From Echria macrotheca (taxonomy: Eukaryota > Ascomycota > Sordariomycetes > Sordariales > Schizotheciaceae), in contig MU839852.1 of assembly GCA_030411725.1 (NCBI GenBank), forward strand, positions 247,169 to 311,168: a stretch of DNA of 64,000 bases. Direction: 5' to 3'. Shown piece by piece: positions 24,389 to 35,796 of this stretch. The position numbers and the translations under genes are program-made. The notes beneath the pieces are model-generated. The model ran no database searches. It saw nothing but the letters and a program-made list of their open reading frames with translations, and had not been told where the DNA came from. How positions within the stretch are numbered: the first letter of the stretch is position 1; every line of letters begins with the position of its first letter.

Positions 24389-27209
24389 AGGAGGATCGGG
24401 GGAATGTATTAATATGGGCAAGAACAAGAGGTGGGGGGAGGGCTGGCGGTTTCTAAGCTTCCTATAGAGACGCGAAGAACGGAGCGCGTATGCTGCTGCT
24501 GCCTGGATTTTTCGGCATTTGTGTTTTCCCTTAGACGTCGATTGCTCGCTCTCTTGGCCGATGCGGCTTTGTACAAAACACAGACCACCCGGAGCATCAA
24601 AACATTACACAGGCATCCCACAATTTTCCTAATCTCTCGTCCGCTCGTTTGTTGGCCCAACCAGTGTTGCTTGACGGCTGGGAATGTTTCTAATAGTGCG
24701 TCACGAGAGACCCAAGGATCGCTAACCGGTGGACAGAGAAGAGCGAGTACGAGTTTGACAGGATCTCCGGACAAAAGAGCCAGGTAAAGAGAGTGTCAGG
24801 GAAAGGGATTGCCATGATGAGCTGTAAGGTTTGAGGTCTGGCGGCTCGCGAGCGGCAGCTAGTCTACAGCATCGATCAGCGAATGAGGGGAGATGACCTC
24901 ATGCGCTGGACTTGTCGGATAAACGGAAACCTCAAACTTGGGGTTGGTCGTGGCTTTTGGTTCCGAGCCGTTTGTGAGAGTGACTGATGTGCATTGGAGG
25001 GGCTGGTTGTTTACGTGTTTACGTGGGAGATTGATAGGTGTATGGTCTAGATCGACTGGATGCGACTGGGCCCCTTCCCTTCCTCCTGGATGGAGATCAT
25101 ACGGTGGCAGCGGGACACAGTTGAGGGACAGAGGGAGGGAGGGAGAGAGAGGTAGCTAGCTCCCCCGGATGGTTCATGCAGATCTGTCTGTCTCTCTCTC
25201 TGGTGGGATGGCTCGCTAGTTCTTGCTTTTGGGTGTCAGGGCATGATGGGACGGGGTGTTATGCCTTGATGGGACGCGGTTTACACACGTGCTTGGATGA
25301 TGAGTTTGGTATGGGAAATTGGATGAGGGATGATGGGATTGTCATGGTTTTGGGAGGGCGGCGGTGGGATGACGGTTGGGGTTTTGTCAAGGGACCGCTC
25401 TGATGATGGGATCTTCAGCTGCGAGGGGGGACGAGGATATCAAGTGATTTGCTTCGGGTTCCCTCTTTCAGCTGATCTCTATGCTAGTTATGGAGTTCCT
25501 GTCTTCCCCAAGATCAGACAGGCGTTGCCCATCACCACCTCATAAGACTACTACTGATGGCCAGCGCTGGAGCAGGGCGTGGGGGAGAGAAGTGAGTAGC
25601 AAAGTAGGTAGGACAGCAGGACACGTCAAGTGCGGATCTCGTCAATCGGGCGCCAAATGCCCATTTTACCAGGCCGAGAGGGAAGGGACTGAGTGGCCCT
25701 TCTCTCATCTCGTTTCCGTCTGATATTCTCCAACAAGCCGCCTGTTACCGGGAGGAGGATTTCTGCGTTGCCTCTCAAGGTTCTGCCACTCAAAAGAGTC
25801 CAGGCCCGTTCCCTGAAGAGAAGGGGATGACGTTGGTGGCACAGAAAAAAAAACCCACGGCCTTCTTCCTCCGCACACAACACCTCGCTTGCGCCAAGGA
25901 GGCATGGAAGACGCCTTCCGGCTCCTTCCCGGCGGCGGGCGTTTGGGGTGGTGTAGCGATGCCGTATATGACAGCTGCGGAAAGGGTACCGAGGCCAGTT
26001 GTTGTTTGTGCTGCGTCTGAGGAATTTTCCGATGAAAGTGCTTGGGGTAGAGAACATTAACAGAACCTGACGGAAAGTGAGGATAGAGGTGTTAGGTAGC
26101 CCGTGCACGGTACTTCTTGGCTACCCCACAGTGTATGCACGCGACTACCGCTGGGCTGGCGGTGGGGAACTTGAGACAGACAACGTCCCAACTTCCGTCT
26201 GATCTGATGGGCTTCGGCCGGCGGCGCCAGATCGTCTCAAACACCGGCTGCTTTTTTGCTGTGCTGCCTCTCGTCGGAGCGATGCCGATTCGGTCTTTTC
26301 TTTTCCTACCGAGGGTGGTGCGGCGGTCAGCTGGGGGTTTGTCTGTCGCGGTGCTCAGACTTCGGCAACGTCAACCGATCGTGATTAGATCACACAGCTT
26401 GCATGCTTCCAACCTGTCAGTTGCGCCCCCGGAATGTCTGGTATTGCAAGTTTTTTTGTTGTTTTTTCTTCTTCTTCATTTTGTTTTCTCACTCTGGATA
26501 TTCAGTGAGTTCTCGGAGAACCCAGTGGATTTCTCTTTTCCCCTCTACCACAACCCGTCCTCATCCACACTCAACCCACTGTCACGAGCACCCCTCGCAC
26601 TTGTTTCTCGTGACAGGACGAAGATCGCCGTCCCCGTCTTCACGGACCATGATCCCCAGGCTGGATTGAGACAGGCAGGGGGTCAAAGCTTAGCAGCTCC
26701 AAACATCAGGTGCGACTTTTCGCTAAGGCGAGCCGCTGTCGACTTGCCACACGCTTAGCATGAGGACAGGGTCCCTCCTCGCAGCGAGCCCCCCTGTTGA
26801 CGCCCTGAGGAGGCATGTCGTTCCGGAGAACAGCTTAGCCGGCCGTCGTCTCCCAGGACGGCGGCTCGCCCTGACATGGCACAAGTCACTCTGGATCGCC
26901 GGGTCAAGGCCTTGTTAGCCAAGCGATGTGGATCTCCAGCCTCATGCTCGCCATGAGATGACATATCCCGCCCGATCATCGTCCAGACGGGGCTCCGTAT
27001 AAAGGTGCTGATGGCCCATTTCGGGACGGATCACATCTCTTGGCTCTCCACGCTCTTTCATCTGACCATCTTCGGTTCTTTCTTTTCCTGGTTCTAGTTC
27101 TGTGAACTGCTTCCCTTCTTTTACACTCTTTTGGTACTTTTTTGCCCAGGCCGGACCTCCTGCTATTTTATTACAACTCGCGTCGATCGCTTTACACGAA
27201 GTTTACAAG
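24389..27209. promoter_or_regulatory. Long gene-free region ending in a TATA-box promoter
   Basis: 2.8 kb without a supported gene. The right end carries TATAAA at 26998-27003, followed by a pyrimidine-rich leader of about 200 nt to the ATG at 27210: a strong core promoter for the secreted protein. The middle (about 24900-25450) is G/T-rich on the plus strand. ORFs inside are short, start off-ATG or lack domain character. Confidence 0.5.
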
Positions 27210-28660
27210 ATGAAGTACGAGTACGCCATGCTCGGGCTGGTGGGCGCCGCCTCCGCCCGAGACATTTCTTTCTACACCAAGGTGGCCAAGCGCGAGGTAC
27301 CGCAGGAGCATTCGCACCAGGCCATCATCGACATCGTCAACCAGGCGCTCCAGCTCAACAACCCCCTTGAGATCAAGGACGCCGTCTTCGCTCTGCTCGG
27401 TAACAAGGCGGCGGCCGAGGGTGCGCCCAACGTGGCCAACCTCGACTGCCTGGAGCAGATCGTGGCCGACCAGGCTTTCACCAATGGCAAGGCTGCCGGG
27501 AACCTCGAGTTCCAGGCCAACGCCATCCTCTTCCGCGCCCTCGAGCGCAACACGGGATCCGTCGGTCTGGCCAGCGTTCTGTGCAACGAGACGGCCGTGA
27601 ACCCCGAGATCGCCGCTATCACGCAGCACCAGGACCCCGCCTCCAAGGAGGCGGCCGGCAACGCCGATATCGAGCTCGCCGTCGCCGCGCAGCTCCAGGC
27701 CATCGGGGCTGACCCGAACCTGGCTCTGACCTCGGGCACCTTTGCCCCTGGACAGATCGGTGACCCGACCGCAAAGGGCAACACTTGTGATGACGCCAAC
27801 GACAAGATTGGCTGCATCATCTCGCAGAACCTGCTTACCCCGGCCGTCTCCAAGGAACAAATCGCTGCTGCTGTTTCCAAGGCTGGTGGTGCTGCCTCTG
27901 CCGGTGCCTCCAAGGCCGGTGCTGCCGATGCTGGTAAGTAAACACACTGGTGTGGGAATTGTCTGAAGTGTTAATCTAATGCCTAGCTTGTCAAGCCGCT
28001 GCTGCTCCCGCTGCTGCTGCCCCGGCTTCCGAGGCTGCCAAGGCCCCCGCTGCCGATGCCGCCGCTTCCGCCGGTGGTTCCGCCACCGTCAACGTGCAGG
28101 CCTTCAGCGGCGCTCTCGGTGGCCCCGCGCCGCCGGTAGAGAGCACCGCCGGTGCGGAGCGCCCGTTCGCCGTCAACGGCGCCACCTTTTTGAACCAGGG
28201 CGCGGCCATCCAGCGGTCGTGCGCGGTGCAGAAGAACGCGTGCGCCAACGCGGCCAACTCGGGCCAGCTCGACGGCGGCGCGGCCCAGTGCGACGCCCAG
28301 GAGAAGGACTGCCTCGCGGCCAACAGCGCCAAGAAGCGCCGCTCCGAGGTGCGCCGCCGCCAGGCCGCCGCTCTGGATTTCGGCAGCTGCAGCAACCCGG
28401 CCATCGAGTTCGCCGACGGCCTGGACGGGCGCAAGGAGAAGAGCTTCAAGAACGTGAACACCAAGGACTTTGACCACGGGTCGGCGCTGAACATCAAGGT
28501 CGTTGCCGACTTTACCTGTGACCGGCTCGCGAGCAACTGCAAGGCCGATGCGGCGGCCATCGCGGCGTGCAAGAAGGGCGCGGCGGACGCGCAGGCGGCT
28601 GGTGGAAAGGTGCAGGCGGCGGCTGATGCGTTTAACAAGGCGCTTGGCGTGTCTGCTTGA
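27210..28660 (+). CDS. Secreted Ala-rich cell-wall-type protein with dibasic sites
   Basis: Two exons (27210-27933 and 27987-28660; 53-nt intron) give 465 aa. A short signal peptide (about residues 1-16) is followed by KR at 27-28, a Kex2-type pro-site. The N-terminal part (30-230) is helical with a few Cys. Next come an Ala/Pro/Lys-rich linker spanning the intron, a Cys-containing C-terminal domain, and a second cluster of basic sites (KKRR at 357-360, RRR at 364-366). That pattern suggests processing into two polypeptides. A TATA box, CT-rich leader and strongly biased codons suggest high expression. Related proteins are annotated as fungal cell-wall or secreted proteins. No GPI signal is obvious. 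The exact function is unknown. Confidence 0.78.
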
Positions 28661-29542
28661 GTATGAAGGAATGATGAATGATATCATGGGTTGGGTTGGG
28701 TTATTTGGAAATGTAAGAATGGACTTTTTTGGTAGGAAATAGGAATATTCTTTTTCTTCTCTGATCTTGTATTTTTGTTGTCTCTTTTTGATATCTCGGT
28801 GTATCTTTTTGGGGCATGTAGGGGTTATTGATGTCGAAAATATGCATGGTGAGTTGGATATGATGGTGATGTTGCTTGAGTGTGCTACGTGGGTACCTAC
28901 CTAACTCGGCAACGAACACACGGTTGCAACCACTCGGTGGATCAGTACATTGCGATCCATGTATATCCATTCTATCATGTCCAACTTGCAAGCCAATTGC
29001 TGTTAAATGTTGCATATCAATCCATCTGTTGTAGCTCATAAGAGTATAGTACACGCCTGTTGATGCTGGACTAAAGAGGGTGGGGAGATACCAGCACCTT
29101 TGTGACGGAGCTGCTCAAGAATGCAAAGACATGTAGCAGCTAGAAGCCCTACTCGCTGCGGACAAGCCCATACCTCGCTGCGACTTCCATCTGCTTCCAT
29201 ATCTTGGCGTATTAAATGGCTCCGTCACAGAGGCTTGGATATCTTTATTTCAGATACGGGAGCCAAGATGGGATGGAAAGGCTACATATGAACATATGTC
29301 GGTCATATACCTCGTATAATGAGTCCGACCGTGGATCGATGACCTGTCTGCATTGCGCGGATGTATGTAGAAGAGGCTGGGGGCTTTAGAGGATAACGAA
29401 GAGTAGGTAGGTAGGACAGGGAAGCCGAGCTGCTCCGTACGTCGCTCTTCCTCCTCCTCTTAAACACCGTGCCTCTTCTGCCCACATCCGCACAATGCCG
29501 ACAATTCATCGATCCACGATCGAACTGCATCATACCGCGCGC
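28661..29542. other. Convergent 3' region
   Basis: 882 nt between the 3' ends of the secreted protein and the R3H-associated gene. AT-richer, short ORFs only. Confidence 0.4.
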
Positions 29543-30861
29543 CTAAAACATCTCCCACAGCGGCGGTGGCAGGATGCGGAGGGGCGGCGGCGCATGTCGG
29601 TGGCTTGCGGCGGCGGTTTGTTTGAGGCCGATGTACACGACCCGCCGGGCCGGGTTGCCCACGGTGACCGACTTGGAGCTGAGGCCGTAGTACTCGGAGA
29701 TGGAGTGGGTGAGGAAGCGTCTGTTCCTGATTGTTAGCCAGCCAGCCCACACACGCACCACCAGCCAAGAGAAAGAGTAAAAAAAAAAAGAAAAGGCATA
29801 CCGGAACGCGCCGCCCTCGCCATCCCCTCCATCCGTAGTGGTATCCAGCACCATACCCGCCTCGACCGTCTTCTTGGTCTCCTTATCCCGCCGCTGCGCC
29901 CTCTTCCACGCCCTGGCGTCCATCATACTTCCGTTCCGTCCCACAAACACGACCTCATCATCTTCCTCCGAGGATGACGACAATTCCTCCTCCTTCTGGT
30001 GTTGTTCTTCCTCTACAGAACAACCCCGCTCAATCAGAAACTGCCTAACCGGCTCCTCGAGCACGCGCAGCCACGACTTCACCGCCGGCGTGCGCTTGGC
30101 CGTGTTCCGCAGATCTCTGGGGATGACGTTTGCCGCCTCGCCACCACCACCTCTTTTGTGGTGGTGGTGATGGTTCGCAAACGCGGCCTTGCGCTCCTCG
30201 ACGCGCTCCCGAAGCCCCTTATCCCAGTACTGGGCGAGCGCGTAGGGAACTGTTGGGAGAACGGGGTATGTAGGATGGACCTGCCAATCGGTCGGGAGGG
30301 GCGGCTGGACGTTGGGCACGTGGAGGAGGTGGTCTGTTTGAACGTCGTCATGCATGCATTAGCCCTTACCCCCTTGGTTTTTCCAGAAAAGTACCAGCGA
30401 TGAATAGAATGGGAGGGAATGAGAAGAGGCTAACCATTCTCCCACCGTCGCCGCTGACGACTTCCCTCCTTCCCCTTGAGCAATTCCTCCCGTCGCTTCG
30501 TGCTATCACGTCGCGAAGGCGGTCTGCGCGGGGGCGTGATGCCCGCCCCGCCGTTGGTTTCGAATCCAACATTGCGCAGCTTGAGCGGGCGCGGGCGCGA
30601 GGAGGACGAAGCGGGATGCTCGACGGCGTCGAGGGGGATGGACAGTGCCGAGCCGCCGGTGCCGCGGGCCGAGGGCGAGATGGTCAGCGACGCGAGGGCG
30701 TCGGCCGTCCAGGCTTCTACGTCGACGGTTGCGGTCGAGGCGTTGGAGAGGGCGTGCTGGTGGAGCGGATGCGGGGGATGATGGGACGGGTGGTGGTGCG
30801 ACGACGGCTCGCTGTGGTCGTCGCCGTCGTGCGCGTTCACGGGGAGGGTTTCGATGGCCAT
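29543..30861 (-). CDS. R3H-associated domain protein
   Basis: Three exons (30861-30435, 30333-29802, 29726-29543) give 380 aa. The block formed at the first splice, RRRWEN-D-HLLHVPNVQPPLP, followed by a W/Y-rich segment, is the R3H-associated N-terminal domain of fungal proteins. The C-terminus (RFLTHSISEYYGLSSKSV, then GNPARRVVYIGLK) reads like the end of an R3H nucleic-acid-binding domain. Between them lie a His/Gly run, an acidic Ser-Glu stretch and basic helices. The predicted role is single-strand RNA or DNA binding, probably nuclear; the partner is unknown. The first residues are His/Pro-rich. The start at 30861 is chosen because the frame upstream is long but unlike a protein. The last intron has two nearby AGs, six bases apart, both in frame. 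Confidence 0.82.
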
Positions 30862-32453
30862 GTTGGATGTCCAATTGATGAGGAATTGGAAGTGGAAGAG
30901 GGAAGTGGTGGCGATAAGGGATGGACGGACACCGATCGCGGGGGATATGGAGCCGGAGATGTCGGCGCCGCTTCGAAACAAGATCCCAGGGACGGCGGAA
31001 AGAGAAGAAATGGAAGGGAAACCAAACACAGGAATATCCTCCCTTCCGACAACCACAATATTTTCACAGAGCGCGAATTCCAACAAAATTCGAAGAGTCA
31101 AGAGAGGTGGTCGTCGGCATGACACATTCACCGGCGGCGAGGTGTGGCAGCTCCGGCCAATCAGCGGCTTATCTTCTGCACGCCCCCGTCTCCGCCGGGT
31201 TTGGTGAGTGGAACTCCAATTCGGGCATGGTGCCGTCGCCGCTTTTGCTCCGGGTCTCTCTCCCGGAGCTTCCCTGCAGGCAGGGCTTGAAGGATTGAAG
31301 ACTCCGTCTGAAGATTCAGTCGCTGTCGATGAGGTCAGAGTCACGTAGGTCAAGCGTGAGAGAGCGACAATGCAGATGGGAGCAGTCAGAGTACAGCTAC
31401 AACCAATGGGTTGAGGGTTGAGGATCTTCTGTTCCCAAAGGTGCAGATTTTGCACGAATATTCCGCTTTCCTGCGGTTTTGTACATTCCAGGATAGTTCT
31501 TCATCCGTGTCTGTCTGGACTGATGTATTCTGGGAGGAATCACCTCCGTCAATACCAAGGCCGACCGGCGTCGCCGTCGAGCGCCTTGGACGGGAGGTCC
31601 TGGCCTACAGCTTTGTCGAGCTGTACTCCCTTTTTCCGAGCTGGCGCTTAGGGGGGAAGGATGTCTACAAGCCTAATAATGCTGCTAGCAAGAATAAGGT
31701 AACTTGGTTCTTGTACAATAAGGAGGCGCCGGGGAGGAGAATCCTTGAGGTTTATAAAGGTCGATAGATATAGACTAGACTAGACATGTGGTGACCCGTT
31801 CGCTACCTTATATATAGATCATAAACACCATCCTACCGTAGATAGACTTAGACGTATACCAACCATAGAACACAACCTCAGATAAACCCATCATCAAATG
31901 GGCCCAAGCAGTACCCACGGTTCTGACGTGCTTTTCGCTCCCTCGTGGTGAGTGGTATTACCTTGACCGCCATGACCTGCCCACAACGAATTTTTGCAAG
32001 CTTGTCGCCGAGTGGCATACGGAAAAATGAGCACCATGCATGTCCTCATAATCTCGTAGCAAAGCTGTATCGGGATGTTATTGTAGTCCCCATCTTCTTC
32101 TTCGTCCACTTTGCCTCTGTGCAATCAACCTCACAAAGGATGACGACCTTGGTCCCGTGGGCTTCCCATCTCTCAACCACCTTACCCTTCCCACCCCTTC
32201 CCAGCAAGTCGTGATAAAGCATTTTGGGACCATCATCAATATGAGATAATGAAATATTGATATGATACAAACTCTAGTCTCGCAGACATAAAGAGATCTG
32301 TATACAAACGAGGTAGGTATCTGTTTTAAAGCAAAGACGAAACGATAAAATAACAAAAGGGGGTAATAAAAAAAATTTTTTTTAAAAAAAAAAACTCCCG
32401 CTGGAAAACGCTGGAAATGCCCTCATCCCTCCCCAAACCATTAAGACCCTCCT
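30862..32453. other. Intergenic region with possible element relic
   Basis: 1.6 kb between two minus-strand genes. The left part is the leader/promoter of the R3H gene. A 118-aa plus ORF at 31411-31767 has an AT-richer, Lys/Asn-richer end (about 31620-31770) unlike its neighbours and may be a decayed mobile-element piece. At about 32365-32393 an A8-T8-A11-like homopolymer block lies just past the end of the PAN-like gene. Nothing else is supported. Confidence 0.35.
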
Positions 32454-33980
32454 TCAAGACCACCGATTCTGCCCCAACCCATTCAAACTATTCCTCAACT
32501 CCGCCCTAGCCTTCTCCCCCGCAGCCGCCTCCTCCAGATCCTCCAACCTCTCCCCCCCACCCAGCGCCAACCCGGGCCTCACCAGTCCGGTAACACTAGT
32601 CCGCATACTCCCCCTCGAAGCCGGCGGCTTCCCGTTCCCGGTCCCCGTCACCTCCGAGAAATTCCCCATCCGACTCCGACTCCCATCCCCGCCACCACTC
32701 CCCCTCTCCCCGCGCCGCCGTCCCATGCCAATAGCCGGCAGCCACGAATCAAACAACCTCGAGACACCGCCACTACCACTGCCACCACCATAACCATTAG
32801 CACCGCTCATCTTTTCCCCACCACTACCGCGCGGGTTCAAATCGTCAGTACTACTATTCGACGACCGACTACTCCCCCCAGCGCGCTGCCCGAGCCTTCG
32901 CCGCTTGAGCATGATAAACGACAACACAATCAGCGCAATCGCCGCGACAGACCCAACCACAGGAGCGGCGATCCACGCGTTTGACGACGCCTCGGTGCTG
33001 CCGGACCCGCCTTGACCCGTCGACGACGAGTCCGACGACCCCGACGAGCCGCCAGTAAACACAGTCCCGCCGGTCCCGCCTGCTCCTGCCCCCCCGAGGC
33101 CGGGAAACAAGAGCGTAGGCGACAGGCCCGTGGCCGACGGCGGGAGCAGGTTGGTGATGGTGGGCTGCGGGTTGGCGGGGACCAGCGAGCCGACCGAGAT
33201 ACCGGCACCGGCGCTCGTGGGAAGCACGCCCGGCGGCGTGAAGAATACCGCGCCGGCGGCGCTCGTCGTGGTGATTGCGTCTGACGAAGAAGTGGGCAGC
33301 GGGATCGTCGTGACGCCCGGTGCCGCCGCGGCGCCCGAGCTGGTGTCAGCGGGTGCGGCTGCGGGCGCGGCAGCCTGGAGCATGGCGGTATCCACACGCC
33401 CGTCGGCGACGATGGTGGTGGGGTCGGCCACGCTCGTCTTGAGGTAGCAGTTCTTGAAGCCCTGGTCCTGGGAGGGATCGAAGGACACGGCGGCGCACCC
33501 GGACGTGGCCGAGCACTGCTGCAGACAGTCCTGGAACGTGGGCGCGAAGTTCTGGCTCAGATCGGAGCCGTTGATGACCTTGCCGCACATGACTTGGAAG
33601 CTGCCGCCGAGCGACGAAGTTGTCGTCGCCCCGAGGGTGGTGCAGTTCGAGCTCGCGCCGGGGAAGATGGCGACGGCCGAGTCGGATCTCCTCGAGAACC
33701 GGCCGATGCCCGGTATGACTCTCGCTTTCAGCTCGCATGTCCTCCCGTCGTACGTGATCCCGTCGCATCGCGGGTGGAAGGACGCGCAGATATCCGCGCA
33801 CGTCTGGAGGTCGAAGGCGTCGGACGTGTTGACCACGGCCCCTCCAATATCAGTCCCGCAGACGAGCGTGAACGACTGCGCCGTCCCCACCGTCGTGCCG
33901 TTGCGCGTCGGGCACGGAGACGCGGCCGCCTGCCGCCTCCTCAACCTCCCCCGTTCATATCCCAGTTTCTGTGGCTGCAT
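32454..33980 (-). CDS. Surface protein with two PAN/apple-like modules and one membrane span
   Basis: A single visible exon of 508 aa. Two Cys-containing modules (about residues 20-110 and 110-200) share the C-x-D/N...C-x-x-x-C...GC pattern of PAN/apple folds (for example TCADICASF and DCLQQCSATSGC). A long Thr/Ser/Gly-rich stalk follows, then a transmembrane helix at about 342-362 with an RRRR-type stop and a Gly/Ser-rich cytosolic tail. A carbohydrate- or protein-binding surface role is plausible. Oddity: the N-terminus from the first in-frame ATG has no signal peptide and an in-frame stop lies just upstream, so a leader exon may be missing. A TATAAG lies at about 34232-34237 on this strand, leaving room for one. 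Confidence 0.68.
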   Translation of the reverse strand: MQPQKLGYERGRLRRRQAAASPCPTRNGTTVGTAQSFTLVCGTDIGGAVVNTSDAFDLQTCADICASFHPRCDGITYDGRTCELKARVIPGIGRFSRRSDSAVAIFPGASSNCTTLGATTTSSLGGSFQVMCGKVINGSDLSQNFAPTFQDCLQQCSATSGCAAVSFDPSQDQGFKNCYLKTSVADPTTIVADGRVDTAMLQAAAPAAAPADTSSGAAAAPGVTTIPLPTSSSDAITTTSAAGAVFFTPPGVLPTSAGAGISVGSLVPANPQPTITNLLPPSATGLSPTLLFPGLGGAGAGGTGGTVFTGGSSGSSDSSSTGQGGSGSTEASSNAWIAAPVVGSVAAIALIVLSFIMLKRRRLGQRAGGSSRSSNSSTDDLNPRGSGGEKMSGANGYGGGSGSGGVSRLFDSWLPAIGMGRRRGERGSGGGDGSRSRMGNFSEVTGTGNGKPPASRGSMRTSVTGLVRPGLALGGGERLEDLEEAAAGEKARAELRNSLNGLGQNRWS

Positions 33981-35110
33981 CGCGGGCCGTCCTGTTCCTC
34001 AAGAACCAGACGCCAGGTACGTACGTGATCGTGTAAGTGGTGGAAGCCGGCTGGCTGGCTGGACTGCTGAGTGCTATGGACTGTAGGGCCGGCGATAGAC
34101 AGAAAACATTATGCAAGAAAAAAAAGAAACGCTCGTTTGGTCACACAGTGAAGCCAGAGATGCAGAAAGAACAAGCAAAAAGGGAGACGGGACAACAGCC
34201 GAGGGGGGGGGCGCCGGCAGGACTGCCGCCCTTATAAGAAACAACAGATCGTGATCCCGCCCGGATCTAGAACATCGCCTGACCATCTTCGAAGCTGATG
34301 CGAGAGAGAGAGAGAGTGTATGCATATCGCCTCGTCGACGAAGACAGACATGATCGACCCTCCATCTCCGAAATGCCGGACGCTCCAGCTTGGTATGCGA
34401 GCGGCGGAAAACACAATGAGGCTATTTTGTCTGACACCTCGTGCGGCGGTCGGCAGTGGCCGTGGTGTGGCGGGTAAAGTGCCACATGAGACGGGGAGAG
34501 TGACGGCGCAACAACTGAGGTGTTCCAGGAAGGCGATCATCTCGCCAGCCTGATCGATCCGTCGTGAAACAAGCAACCCCTTGACCCTACCCAGGCAGAC
34601 TGCCGAGCCGGGCCATTGCCAGAGGTGACCACCACACAACACAGAAAAGCCCAATCATTTGCTTCCGGAGACAGCCCAGTCTTCCCTGACGTACGGCAGT
34701 TGGCAGAGGCTCTGCGGCACGGCTGAATTCGCCGAAGCAGCTCGTCCACGGGTCCAAAATGCTCCGGCTGGCCAGTCTCCGGGTCAGTCAAATAGTCCCT
34801 GCAGCAGACTAGAGAGAAAGAGGTCGTCAAGGAAGCAATATTCCCGGATGCCGTAGAGCCTCGAGAGAATGCATTTCCAGGAACACCACAGGTGCACCGC
34901 ATGTCTGCGAGAACAGACGTGTGCATCGCCCCGACCACCACCCTCGCTCAGCCTGGCGACAGGGACAAGCCCGTCAGCTCACCAAGTGATCAGACCTCCC
35001 CCCGCAATACCAGCAGAGCGATCCTAGATCTGAACCATAGCGACGGGGAGATGAATGATGGGCTGGCGAGTGTGCGCCGCTGCTGGGAGGGTGCCTGGGA
35101 GGGTGCCTTG

Positions 35111-35175
35111 CATCGCATCCGATCGCATCCGATCGTGGTTGCATGACGGATCGCATCCGAGCCGCCATGCAACCA
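35111..35175. repeat. Direct repeats plus 10-bp inverted repeat
   Basis: The decamer ATCGCATCCG occurs three times (about 35112-35121, 35122-35131 and 35150-35159). A perfect inverted repeat, TGGTTGCATG at 35136-35145 and CATGCAACCA at 35166-35175, encloses the last copy. It could form a hairpin. Function unknown. Confidence 0.6.
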
Positions 35176-35589
35176 ACGCTCAGACTTCCCCGCAGCCTCC
35201 GCGATACTGTCAAGGCGATTCTCAAGGAACCAGGCCGACTTCACTCCGCCAGCTACCGAAGCGGGAAGATCGTCTGTCTGCCGCGCAAAGTAAATTGCAA
35301 GTTCGCTCCTCGACACAACCGGGCTGCTGGTTTATCCAGGAGATGGGGCAGTCTGAGCTTGGATCGCGTCGACATCTCGGGGCTGTTTGACCGTTGAATC
35401 CTCGAGGGCAGAGCTTTGATCGATGATGCCTGAGCGCACAATCACGCTCGATACAAGAGTCTGTCACTCGGCTCTTCTGGACGCCGCGTCTGGTCATCTG
35501 ACAGGCGCAGAGTTCCCTGCTGACAGAACCTTCAACAACACACACATGTGAAACAGTCCTGGGTGATATATTGCTGGTTAGCGCCTTAC

Positions 35590-35775
35590 CCGATATATAA
35601 CTGTTTGGTTTCCCTGCTTGAATTTCCTGCAATCGTTATCCAGATATAAATGATATTAATACTCCTAGCCAAGTCCTCCAGCGCCTTTAAATGCATTGCC
35701 GCGGCTTGATAGTCCCCATATAGGTGTGACAGTCCAGCAGAGACAATCCGCTGACGAGCCCTGCCTATAAACACG
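35590..35775 (-). pseudogene. Fragment resembling a Zn2Cys6-regulator helix
   Basis: Read on the minus strand, the frame holds IVSAGLSHLYGDYQAAAMH followed by LKALEDLARSIN. This resembles the GDYxAAxxHLxGL helix found in the Fungal_trans_2 part of many fungal regulators. No other part of such a gene lies nearby and the fragment soon ends in a stop. It is AT-richer than neighbouring genes. The call is by eye on a short motif. Confidence 0.3.
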
Positions 35776-35796
35776 GTATATTCCACGGTTCGGGTG

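Larger units (their letters stand above)
33981..35796. other. Intergenic region with repeat and possible gene relic
   Basis: 1.8 kb between two minus-strand genes. It holds the promoter of the PAN-like gene, a GA repeat at 34304-34317, a small direct/inverted repeat cluster at 35111-35175, and near 35590-35775 a minus-strand reading-frame fragment resembling a fungal transcription-factor helix (listed separately). No intact gene seen. Confidence 0.4.

Noticed and set aside
27192..27947. A 251-aa minus-strand frame
   Set aside because: It is the antisense shadow of the secreted protein's first exon.
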